Of a stretch of 64,000 nt of DNA, positions 42,576 to 49,904 are shown in pieces. The position numbers and the translations under genes are program-made. A model generated the notes under the pieces. That model made no database searches and was not told the origin of the DNA. It saw only the letters and a program-made list of their open reading frames with translations. The stretch is taken from contig DASXHZ010000012.1 of assembly GCA_036488085.1 (NCBI GenBank), forward strand, positions 1-64,000, in the 5' to 3' direction. Source of the DNA: DASXHZ01 sp036488085. Lineage in GTDB: Bacteria; Acidobacteriota; Thermoanaerobaculia; Gp7-AA8. The first letter of the stretch is position 1. Each line of letters starts with the position of its first letter.

Positions 42576-44699
42576 CTACATGTCCTTCTCTTTCGCGAGC
42601 GACTCCCACTTGCCGTACAGCAGATCGATCATCGACTTGAGGTCGTGGTTCTGCTGTTGGATCTTCCGGACGCGTTCCCCATCACGAAAGACCTCCTCGG
42701 AACAGAGCAGCGTGTCGTTGCGCTCGCGTTCGCGTTCGGCGGCGGAGATGCGCTCCTCGAGACCGGACATCTCTTCGTCGATCTTCCGGACGCGCTTCTC
42801 GCGTTTGCGCTGCTCCCCGCGGTCGGCGTGTACTTTCGGCTCCTGCTTCGCGATCGACGGCAGCACCGGCTGCACGTGGACGACTTGCACCTTCTCCGGA
42901 ATCGCCGTCCCCGCCTTGAAGCGCTCGACGAGGTCCGTGTAGTTGCCCGAGTACACGGCGGCGTGGCCGTCCTCGACGAGAATGATGTTCTCCGCCACCC
43001 GGTCGATGAAGTAGCGGTCGTGCGAGACGACGATCAGCGCGCCGGTGAACCGCTCCAGCGCCTCTTCCAATGCTTCTCTCGTATACACGTCGAGATGATT
43101 CGTCGGCTCGTCGAGCAGCATCAGATTGCCGCCGGTGTACATGATCTTCGCAAGCGCCAAGCGCCCCTTTTCGCCGCCTGAGAGATCGCGCGTCTTCTTG
43201 AACGCGTCGTCGTCGAAGAACGAGAACTGCGCGAGATAGCTCCGCACCTGTTCTTCCGTCTGCGTCGTGTCGAGGTTCCAGACCTCGTCGATGACGCGCC
43301 CGTTCGGATTCAGGTCGCCGAGGGTCTGGTCGTAGTAGCCGACGTGGACGTTGTGGCCGTACGCGAGCGTGCCGCCGAGCGGCTGCAGGCGCGACGCGAA
43401 GGTCTTCAGCAGCGTCGACTTGCCGGACCCGTTCGGCCCCATGATCGCGTACCGCTCGCCGCGGCGAATAGTGATACTGAAGTTGTGGACCACCGCCTTG
43501 ACCGGGTGCAGCCATGGATCACGCGGCGGCACGTCCCTCACCCGGTCCTTCGGACCGCACTCTCCCGCCGGGAGAGGGTCGTGAACTTGCTCGACATCCC
43601 CTTCTCCCCCCGGGAGAGGGCCGTGAACTTGCTCGACATCTCCCTCTCCCTCCGGGAGAGGGTGGCGCGAAACGCTGGGTGAGGGGCGTGCCCCCGCGTA
43701 ACCCACGTTCAAGCGATCCACCGTCAACGCGATCGCGCCGGACCGCGGCCCCGCGTCCAATTTGAAGTTCGCGAGCGTCTCGTCCGTCTCCGGCCGCTCG
43801 ATCTCGTCGAGCTTGCCGAGCATCTTGCGCCGCGACTTCGCCTGCTTCGTCTTCTGCCCCGCGAGGTTGCGGCGGATGAATTCCTGCGTGTCGGCGATGT
43901 ACTCCTGTTGCCGCTCGTAGTCCTTCGCCTGCTTCTCCATCCGCTCCGCGCGGAGCTGGAGGAACTTCTCGTAGTTGCCCGAATACTCGATCAGCTTCCC
44001 GTGCGCGAGCTCGATGATCTTCCCGACCGTCCGGTTGAGAAACGTCCGGTCGTGCGAGATGACGAGGTAGCTCCCGTTGAACGACTGCAGGAACTCCTCG
44101 ATAAACTCGATCCCCTTCAGGTCGAGGTGATTCGTCGGCTCGTCGAGCAACAGAAGGTCGACGCGCGTCAGGAGCACGCGCGCCAGCATCGCCCGGTTCT
44201 GCTGCCCGCCGCTGAACTCCGCGATCGGCCGCTCGAACTCCCCTTTGTCGAACCCGACGCCCATCAGCACTCGCTCGACCTCGGCGTGCAACGTGTAGCC
44301 GTCTGCGTGCTCGTAGTCGTGCTGCAGCTCCGCGTACTTTTCGAGCAGCCGCTCGTGATCGGGACGCGAAGAATCGGCGAGATCGTGCTCGATCCCCCGC
44401 ATCTTCCGCTCGATCGTCAGAACATCCGCGAACGCCGTCTCGACATAGTCGAACAACGACATCCCCGCCTCGGCATCGAGATGCTGCCCCACATGCCCGA
44501 TCGTGAGCCCCGAGGAGCGGTACATCTCGCCGCGATCCGGGTCCTCCTGCTTCAGCAGCAGCCGGAACAGCGTCGTCTTCCCCGCACCATTGCGTCCGAC
44601 AAGCCCAACGTGCTCCCCAGGATTGTGCTGCCACGTGACCCCGCGCAGCACGTCGTGCGGGCCGTAGCTTTTTTCAATGTTCTCGAAGCGATAGAGCAT
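42576..44699 (-). CDS. ABC-F family ATPase with palindromic insert in the interdomain region
   Basis: 707 residues, soluble, two ABC domains. ABC-F proteins act at the ribosome E site to relieve stalls. Domain 1: Walker A GRNGAGKTT (35-43), FSGGQQNR (162-169), LLLDEPTNHLD. Domain 2: GPNGSGKST (421-429), LSGGEKGR, LLDEPTNHLD. A linker helix (~245-300, RAERMEKQAKDYERQQEYI) and a C-terminal coiled coil (~630-700) fit Uup/YheS-like members. Residues ~337-396 (PLPEGEGDVEQVHGPLPGGE and repeats) are translation of a type G element. It is divergent from pdxJ. Confidence 0.9.
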   Translation of the reverse strand: MLYRFENIEKSYGPHDVLRGVTWQHNPGEHVGLVGRNGAGKTTLFRLLLKQEDPDRGEMYRSSGLTIGHVGQHLDAEAGMSLFDYVETAFADVLTIERKMRGIEHDLADSSRPDHERLLEKYAELQHDYEHADGYTLHAEVERVLMGVGFDKGEFERPIAEFSGGQQNRAMLARVLLTRVDLLLLDEPTNHLDLKGIEFIEEFLQSFNGSYLVISHDRTFLNRTVGKIIELAHGKLIEYSGNYEKFLQLRAERMEKQAKDYERQQEYIADTQEFIRRNLAGQKTKQAKSRRKMLGKLDEIERPETDETLANFKLDAGPRSGAIALTVDRLNVGYAGARPSPSVSRHPLPEGEGDVEQVHGPLPGGEGDVEQVHDPLPAGECGPKDRVRDVPPRDPWLHPVKAVVHNFSITIRRGERYAIMGPNGSGKSTLLKTFASRLQPLGGTLAYGHNVHVGYYDQTLGDLNPNGRVIDEVWNLDTTQTEEQVRSYLAQFSFFDDDAFKKTRDLSGGEKGRLALAKIMYTGGNLMLLDEPTNHLDVYTREALEEALERFTGALIVVSHDRYFIDRVAENIILVEDGHAAVYSGNYTDLVERFKAGTAIPEKVQVVHVQPVLPSIAKQEPKVHADRGEQRKREKRVRKIDEEMSGLEERISAAERERERNDTLLCSEEVFRDGERVRKIQQQNHDLKSMIDLLYGKWESLAKEKDM
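43530..43692. repeat. Type G inverted-repeat element inside the ABC-F gene
   Basis: CCTCACCCGGTCCTTCGGACC on the left (given as CCTCACCCGGTCC and TTCGGACC) and GGGTGAGGG on the right enclose three near-direct copies of CGGGAGAGGG(C/T)CGTGAACTTG. The copies GTGAACTTGCTCGACATC repeat at 43580 and 43622, so the element itself has expanded in tandem. It translates in frame. Confidence 0.8.
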
Positions 44700-44713
44700 G
44701 GAGTTCGGACGGT

Positions 44714-44720
44714 TACACTA
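44714..44720. promoter_or_regulatory. Overlapping divergent -10 boxes (ABC-F / pdxJ)
   Basis: TACACTA reads TACACT on the plus strand (44714-44719), 6 nt before the pdxJ ATG, and TAGTGT on the minus strand (44715-44720), 15 nt before the ABC-F ATG. The 26-nt intergenic gap leaves no room for separate promoters or a pdxJ Shine-Dalgarno. Confidence 0.5.
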
Positions 44721-44725
44721 CCCGT

Positions 44726-45460
44726 ATGCGTTTGGCCGTCAACATCGATCACATCGCCACTATTCGCGAAGCACGGAAGTCGGACGAGCCGGATCCGATT
44801 GCGGCTGCCGTCATCTGCGAGCTTGCGGGGGCGCAGGGGATCACGGTGCATCTCCGCGGGGACCGGCGGCACATTTCGGACCGGGACGTCGAGTTGCTCC
44901 GGCGCTCGGTGTCGACGCACTTGAACGTCGAGATGGCGGGGTCGGCGGAGATGGTGCGGATCGCACAGACGATCAAACCGCATCGCGTCACGCTGGTCCC
45001 GGAGCGCGCGAATGAGGTGACGACGGAGGGGGGGCTCGATGTGGTCCTGCATGCGAGCAATCTCGAGAAGACGGTGCGGCAGCTCCTTGACGCGCACATC
45101 GACGTCTCGATCTTCGTCGACCCCGACATCGAGCAGATCCGGATGTGCCACAAGATGGGAGCGCCGCGCATCGAGATCAATACGGGCAAGTACACCGACG
45201 CGTGGCGCAGCGGAAACTGGCACCCGGAGATCGAGAAGATCACGACCGCCGCCCGCACCGCCCGCAAGATCGGTCTCGTGGTCCTCGGCGGACACGGTCT
45301 GAACTACCGCAACATCGATCCGATCGCGATGATTGGCGACATCGAGGAGCTGAACATCGGCCACGCCATCATCGCGCGCGCGTCGTTGGTCGGGCTCGAC
45401 GCCGCGGTGCGGGAGATGATCGCGCTGATGCGCAATCCGCGGCGTGTGGCGAGCAAGTAG
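44726..45460 (+). CDS. pdxJ: Pyridoxine 5'-phosphate synthase
   Basis: 244 residues. Forms pyridoxine phosphate from 3-amino-2-oxopropyl phosphate and deoxyxylulose phosphate. LAVNIDHIATIREARKSDEP, GITVHLRGDRRHISDRDV, catalytic Glu in LNVEMAGS, TLVPERANEVTTEGGLDV and LGGHGLNYRN are textbook. Length is normal. It is probably leaderless (TACACT 6 nt before ATG). A perfect 21-bp inverted repeat starts at its stop codon. Confidence 0.95.
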   Translation: MRLAVNIDHIATIREARKSDEPDPIAAAVICELAGAQGITVHLRGDRRHISDRDVELLRRSVSTHLNVEMAGSAEMVRIAQTIKPHRVTLVPERANEVTTEGGLDVVLHASNLEKTVRQLLDAHIDVSIFVDPDIEQIRMCHKMGAPRIEINTGKYTDAWRSGNWHPEIEKITTAARTARKIGLVVLGGHGLNYRNIDPIAMIGDIEELNIGHAIIARASLVGLDAAVREMIALMRNPRRVASK

Positions 45461-45529
45461 GGGGTCAGGTCGAAACTTGAAACGGGGGCCGCGGAGCGGC
45501 CTCAAGTTTCAAGTTTCGACCTGACCCCC
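45460..45529. terminator. Perfect 21-bp inverted repeat between converging genes (type H element)
   Basis: GGGGGTCAGGTCGAAACTTG (45460-45479, 21 bp with the next A) and its reverse complement at 45509-45529 flank a loop with an inner GGCCGCGGAGCGGCC hairpin. It lies between the pdxJ and transglutaminase 3' ends, and the latter's last eight codons and stop are inside it. A bidirectional terminator is likely, though no U-tract is present. Confidence 0.65.
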
Positions 45530-47466
45530 GCCAACGCGCGGCGGATGGCGGCGACGCGGCCGTGGACGTGGCGCGGCGAGAACATCTCGTCCTCGTAGTC
45601 GGCGATGAGGGGGGCGAGGTCGCGCGCGGCTTCGGGACGGCGGTCGTGGAGGATCCGCAGCGCCTCCTCCATCGTCATCGCAGGGCCGACCTCGATGCCG
45701 AGGAAGCGGAGATGGCCGGAGAGGTCGTCGAAAAGCGGGCGGCGGCGACGGCGGATGAAGAGGACGAGCGCGGCCAGGGCGGCGAGGACCGCGACGACGT
45801 TGGTCGCGTCGATGAACGTGAACTTCTGCCGGAACATCGACAGCGAGGCGTGCGAGCGGCCGAGGGCGTTGCGGAGGCGCATCAGCACCTCCATTGCGAA
45901 CGCCACCTGATCGCCGAGGCCGTAGGTCAGGACGTAGCGGTCCCAGAAGAAATTGACCGAGTCGTTGAGGGCGCTCAGATACGTCCGGAGCAGGCCCTCG
46001 CGCACGTTTCCGGGACGCATCGCGGCGGGCGTCGGATCGAAGGTGAGCCAGCGGTCGCCGGTCCAGACCTCGACCCAGGCGTGCGCATCCTCGAGACGCA
46101 TCGCGAAGTAGCCGGTGAGCGGATTGAGCTTCCCGCCGTAGAAGCCGCCGACCACGTGCGCCGGTTTGCCGAGGGCCGTCATGAGCGCCACCATCCCGGC
46201 GGCGAAGTACTCGCAATGGCCGCGGCGGTCCTTGAGCAGGAACTCCTCGATCGTCAGCGGCCTGGCCCGCTGCACCGGCTGCATGTAGTAGCGGAAGTGC
46301 GTGGTCATGTACGACTCGATCCTCCGCGACTGCGCTTCGGTGTCGGTGGCGTTGCCGACGATCTGGTGCGCCAGCGCGGCGACCGCCGGCGTCACGGGAT
46401 AGTCGAGGATGCGCACGCGCTCATTTCGCAGCGGCATCACCTCGCGCGCCATCGCGATGTCGAAGGTGGCCGACTCGCGGCCGGCCGTGGCGGTCGTGAA
46501 GGTGTCGGGCGACGGCCCTTCCATAACCGACACGAGCCCGTTGATCGCAAACGTCCCGGTCGGGAGATAAATGCGTCCGTTGCGGACGAATCGCTGCTGG
46601 ACGCGCGCGGATCGCTTGAAACCGACCGGGCGCGCGATCTCGAAAATGCCGTCGCGCGCGGCGAGGTCGCGGTATCCGCGCGACGACTGCAGCCAGACGT
46701 GGCCCATGTATCGGTCGTAGACGTTCGCGCGGAGGCGCAGCGGCGTGAAGAACGGCAGCGCGTCCGGCCCCATCCAGACGCGCGAGACGACCGAGGGATC
46801 GGGAACGCTGGCGCGCTGCTGCGAGAAATCGATCGTCGTCGAGAGGCCTGTAGTCGCATTGGTGAGCGCGCCGGAAACGCCTTGGACGAGCGGGTTGCGC
46901 GTGCGGGGGATGATCGGGAAGAGCACGGCGGCGAGGACGGTCGACCCGACCAGGTAGAACGCGGCGGTGCGATTCGACGGCGCGTCGTCATACTCGTGGC
47001 CGATGGACGCGGCGGTCTCGATGTGGCTCAGCAGGATGAGCTGCCGGAACATCATGAAGCCGAAGACGATGACGAAGAGAACGATCGTGATGTCGGTCGA
47101 CGTCGCGACGCTCGCGACGAAGATGAGCGCCGCGGTGAGGACGCGTTGCGCGCGGTTGTTGCGCCGGATCGACTCGATCGGCTGGTAGACGGCGATGAAG
47201 AGGACGAGATGCGTCGACGCCGCGATGGCGTGGTTCGCGATCGCGTCGAGGATGTAGAGCGGGACGTACACCAACGCGATGACGCGAAGCACGCCTTCCG
47301 GGACGATTTCCGCGGTTCCGCCGTGCGCAATGCGGTAGATCATCCCGGCGAGCGCCAGGTGGAAGACCGCGAGCGGTGCCGCGCCGATCGCGCCGTTGAA
47401 GTAGAGCGGCACGCCGGAAAGGGCTGTGAGGAGCAGCAGCTCGATCTCACGCGCGCGCGCGTTCAT
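45502..47466 (-). CDS. Transglutaminase-like membrane protein (TgpA family)
   Basis: 654 residues. About six N-terminal membrane helices, a periplasmic transglutaminase-like domain with the Cys-His-Asp triad in RRGHCEYFAAG (Cys418), DAHAWVEVW (His462) and FDPTP (Asp477), one more helix (~565-585) and a cytosolic C-terminus with a DUF4129-like end. The family accompanies MoxR and DUF58 genes, as here. Physiological substrate is unknown. It overlaps the DUF58 stop by 20 bases. The last residues VRSKLET come from the type H palindrome. Confidence 0.85.
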   Translation of the reverse strand: MNARAREIELLLLTALSGVPLYFNGAIGAAPLAVFHLALAGMIYRIAHGGTAEIVPEGVLRVIALVYVPLYILDAIANHAIAASTHLVLFIAVYQPIESIRRNNRAQRVLTAALIFVASVATSTDITIVLFVIVFGFMMFRQLILLSHIETAASIGHEYDDAPSNRTAAFYLVGSTVLAAVLFPIIPRTRNPLVQGVSGALTNATTGLSTTIDFSQQRASVPDPSVVSRVWMGPDALPFFTPLRLRANVYDRYMGHVWLQSSRGYRDLAARDGIFEIARPVGFKRSARVQQRFVRNGRIYLPTGTFAINGLVSVMEGPSPDTFTTATAGRESATFDIAMAREVMPLRNERVRILDYPVTPAVAALAHQIVGNATDTEAQSRRIESYMTTHFRYYMQPVQRARPLTIEEFLLKDRRGHCEYFAAGMVALMTALGKPAHVVGGFYGGKLNPLTGYFAMRLEDAHAWVEVWTGDRWLTFDPTPAAMRPGNVREGLLRTYLSALNDSVNFFWDRYVLTYGLGDQVAFAMEVLMRLRNALGRSHASLSMFRQKFTFIDATNVVAVLAALAALVLFIRRRRRPLFDDLSGHLRFLGIEVGPAMTMEEALRILHDRRPEAARDLAPLIADYEDEMFSPRHVHGRVAAIRRALAGVRSKLET

Positions 47467-48454
47467 CGCCCCTCCCCGTCTCCCGTTGCAGGGCGAACAC
47501 GACACTGTTCTCGTCGGCGCCCTGCGCCACCGGCTCGTGCAACGGCTCGACGAGCGCCAGCGCGTGGAAGGCGGCGCTCGCCGACTCCGACTCGCTCGTG
47601 ACGATCGTCACGCGCGGCATCGTGAAGAGGATCGTCAGGCCGCGGCGCGCGGCGTGGAAGAGGTACGTCGCCGTCTCGCTGACCAGCTCCTCGAACGCCT
47701 CGTCGGAGGCCTCTCGCGGTTTGTACGGATCGAAGACGACGTGTACGGCGCGCGCGGAGTCGAGCTCGGTCTGCTTCATGATCCAGCGGCCAAGGCTCGC
47801 GGACTTCTTCCAGTAGATCTGGCGGAGCGAGTCACCGCGAACGTACTCGCGGAACGAGTGGATCTCGGTGCCGACGCCGGGGCGGTTCGCGTTTTCTTGC
47901 TCGCCGGCGATCGGCCGGAAGCGCTCGCGCGCCGCTTCTTCGTCGAGAAGGCGTGGGAAGACCACGACGTCGCCCTCGAGGCGCACCCGCCGCTTCTTCA
48001 GGAAGAACCCGAAGGGGTAGCGCGTGTAGAGATCGATCCGCTTCACATGTGCGATGCCGCGGCGCTGGAAGAGGAACGACGCCTCGACGTCGATCGTCTC
48101 GCGCTTGCCGATGATCGGCACGAGGACCGGCTGCGCGAGGTCGTCGGAGACGATCGCCACGTCGCGCACGTTCCAGATCGCGGAGCGGTTTGTGATCCGC
48201 AGCACGAGGCTGACCGGCCGCCCCGCCCACGCCTCCTCCGCGCCGCGCAGCTCGATGGCGAGGTGTTTCAGCCCTCCTTTCGACGCGATGCCCGACAGCA
48301 AGAGGCAGCCGAGCATGAACGTCAGCGCGATGTAGAGCGGGTTGTTGCCGGTGTTGAGCGCCGCGAATCCGATGACGAAGGTGAAGACGAGGAACGACGT
48401 CCCGACGCGCGTGAAACGGACGACGCCGTCGAACTGCCACGCCTGCGTGGTCAT
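47447..48454 (-). CDS. DUF58 domain protein
   Basis: 335 residues. Two N-terminal helices (~18-58), then a beta-rich domain and the DUF58 signature GTEIHSFREYVRGDSLRQIY-WKKSASLG, followed by a VWA-like region (VHVVFDPYKPR). The family sits with MoxR ATPases and transglutaminase-like proteins and is thought to help complex maturation or envelope functions; this is family knowledge, not shown here. It is separated from moxR by ~380 bp containing two small plus-strand reading frames. Confidence 0.85.
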   Translation of the reverse strand: MTTQAWQFDGVVRFTRVGTSFLVFTFVIGFAALNTGNNPLYIALTFMLGCLLLSGIASKGGLKHLAIELRGAEEAWAGRPVSLVLRITNRSAIWNVRDVAIVSDDLAQPVLVPIIGKRETIDVEASFLFQRRGIAHVKRIDLYTRYPFGFFLKKRRVRLEGDVVVFPRLLDEEAARERFRPIAGEQENANRPGVGTEIHSFREYVRGDSLRQIYWKKSASLGRWIMKQTELDSARAVHVVFDPYKPREASDEAFEELVSETATYLFHAARRGLTILFTMPRVTIVTSESESASAAFHALALVEPLHEPVAQGADENSVVFALQRETGRGDERARA

Positions 48455-48517
48455 GGGGCGCTCCACGCCGGGTTGAGGTCCTCGGAGATTGAAAAGTTCC
48501 GAGGCAGCCTCGGCGCA

Positions 48518-48868
48518 ATGACGCGGCACCCACTGGCAGTTGTACTCGCTGAACGCGCGCCCGAGCTGCTTCGGGAGGCCGGAGTGCTCTGGCTCGTCTT
48601 CGCGGTACTCGACCGCCTCGTGACGAATGCGCTCACCTTTACGTGGGTATTCAGCAACGTATCGGCGGCGCTTGTCATATGGGCTTTCGGCATCTTGAGA
48701 GTAAGGAACAGAGATGAATCAGTGGTATCCGCTCTTCGGATTCCTAACCTTCAACGCGATCGTAATCGCCGCGAATTTGTGGGCAATCCGCACACTCGAG
48801 CGCGAGCGCGAGGCTGCCGCGAAGAACCCGCCTACCGCGGCACCGGGATCTCATTCACGATCCGCTGA
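48518..48868 (+). CDS. Small hypothetical membrane protein
   Basis: 116 residues. The first ~65 look like a genuine two-helix membrane protein (APELLREAGVLWLVFAVLDR, FSNVSAALVIWAFGILRV). The remaining ~50 residues are Arg-rich and coincide with a second frame that looks more protein-like, so the true end may differ, for instance by a frameshift. No Shine-Dalgarno at ATG 48518. It lies antisense to the space between the moxR and DUF58 genes. Low confidence. Confidence 0.4.
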   Translation: MTRHPLAVVLAERAPELLREAGVLWLVFAVLDRLVTNALTFTWVFSNVSAALVIWAFGILRVRNRDESVVSALRIPNLQRDRNRREFVGNPHTRARARGCREEPAYRGTGISFTIR

Positions 48869-48872
48869 ATGA
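48714..48872 (+). CDS. Small single-helix hypothetical protein overlapping the previous frame
   Basis: 52 residues: MNQWYPLFGFLTFNAIVIAA forms one membrane helix, followed by a charged tail (LEREREAAAKNPP). AAGGA lies 7 nt before ATG 48714, a good Shine-Dalgarno. It overlaps the 116-residue frame out of phase and overlaps the moxR 3' end antisense by 41 bp. Looks more coding-like than the other frame in this stretch. Confidence 0.45.
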   Translation: MNQWYPLFGFLTFNAIVIAANLWAIRTLEREREAAAKNPPTAAPGSHSRSAE

Positions 48873-49794
48873 AGCGCGCTTCGGGCGCGCCTTCGCCGCG
48901 CATCATGCGGCGCTCTTTCATCAGGATGCGGTGCGAGAGGACAGGATTGGCGAGGCGTTTCACGTCTTCCGGGACGACGAAGTCGCGGCCGCTGACCAAC
49001 GCGAGCGCCTGACACGCCTTGAAGTACGTCAGCGCGCCGCGCGTCGAGACGCCGAGGGCGACGTCCTGGTGGGTTCGCGTGGTCTGGACGATCGCCATCA
49101 GGTATTCCACCAGAGACTCGTTGACGTGGATGGCGCCGACGCTCTCCTGCAGCTCGCGAAGGTCGTTCTCGTCGAGCACCGGCTCGAGATGCTCGAGTGC
49201 ATCCTGTCCGCCGCCGGAGCGCAGCAGCTTCTTCTCGTCGGTCTCGTTCGGATAGCCGATCGTCAGCTTCATCAGGAACCGATCGAGTTGCGACTCGGGC
49301 AGCGGGTACGTCCCAACATGCTCGACCGGGTTCTGCGTGGCGAGGACCAGGAACGGATCGGGCAGCGGAAGCCGCCGCTTCTCGACGGTGATGATCGCCT
49401 CGCTCATCGCCTCGAGCAATGCCGACTGCGTCTTCGGCGTGGCGCGGTTGATCTCGTCGGCAAGGAGGATGTTCGTGAAGATCGGGCCGGAGACGAACTC
49501 GAACTCCTGGTTTTCCTGGTTGAAGATCGTCACGCCGACGATGTCCGCCGGCAGCAGGTCGCTCGTGAACTGGATGCGTTGGAACGACAGAGCGAGCGAA
49601 CGTGCGATGGCGTGCGCGAGCGTGGTTTTCCCGACGCCCGGAACGTCCTCGAGGAGCACGTGCCCGCGCGCGAGCAGCGCCGCGATGCAGAGCTGCACGA
49701 CCTCGCTCTTCCCGCGAATCACCCGCTCGACGTTCGCCTGCAGCGCGCCGATGCGGTCGACCGAGCGATTCAACGGTACTGCCTCACGTGCCAT
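48832..49794 (-). CDS. MoxR family AAA+ ATPase
   Basis: 320 residues. Walker A GVGKTT (53-58), Walker B ILLADEINRA, sensor 1 ATQNPVEHVGTYPLPESQLD and sensor 2 region (STRGALTYFKACQA) are all present. MoxR ATPases act as chaperone-like regulators of neighbouring complexes. It is the first gene of a MoxR-DUF58-transglutaminase set on the minus strand, although the gap to DUF58 is larger than usual. No Shine-Dalgarno is obvious. Confidence 0.9.
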   Translation of the reverse strand: MAREAVPLNRSVDRIGALQANVERVIRGKSEVVQLCIAALLARGHVLLEDVPGVGKTTLAHAIARSLALSFQRIQFTSDLLPADIVGVTIFNQENQEFEFVSGPIFTNILLADEINRATPKTQSALLEAMSEAIITVEKRRLPLPDPFLVLATQNPVEHVGTYPLPESQLDRFLMKLTIGYPNETDEKKLLRSGGGQDALEHLEPVLDENDLRELQESVGAIHVNESLVEYLMAIVQTTRTHQDVALGVSTRGALTYFKACQALALVSGRDFVVPEDVKRLANPVLSHRILMKERRMMRGEGAPEARFIQRIVNEIPVPR

Positions 49795-49834
49795 GTTGCT
49801 TCGACGCTCTAGCTACGAAAAACGTGCCGCAATC

Positions 49835-49897
49835 AGCTCTAAGCAACAGCAACGCATGACGCGCCTCGTCTCGCTTAGAGCTTTAGCGCTTTAGAGC
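49835..49897. repeat. Inverted-repeat element type I (CTTTAGAGCTTTAG family)
   Basis: AGCTCTAAGC (49835-49844) pairs perfectly with GCTTAGAGCT (49873-49882), followed by a second CTTTAGAGCT unit. It lies just downstream of the ETF-QO stop and upstream of moxR on the same strand. Confidence 0.7.
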
Positions 49898-49904
49898 TGC
49901 CTCC

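Noticed and set aside
45562..47601. Very long plus-strand frame antisense to the transglutaminase gene (similar ones at 20788-22266, 31703-33649 and 10959-12383)
   Set aside because: GC-rich genes leave long open antisense frames. The products are Arg/Asp/Glu-rich with no motifs, while the minus-strand genes have intact catalytic residues.
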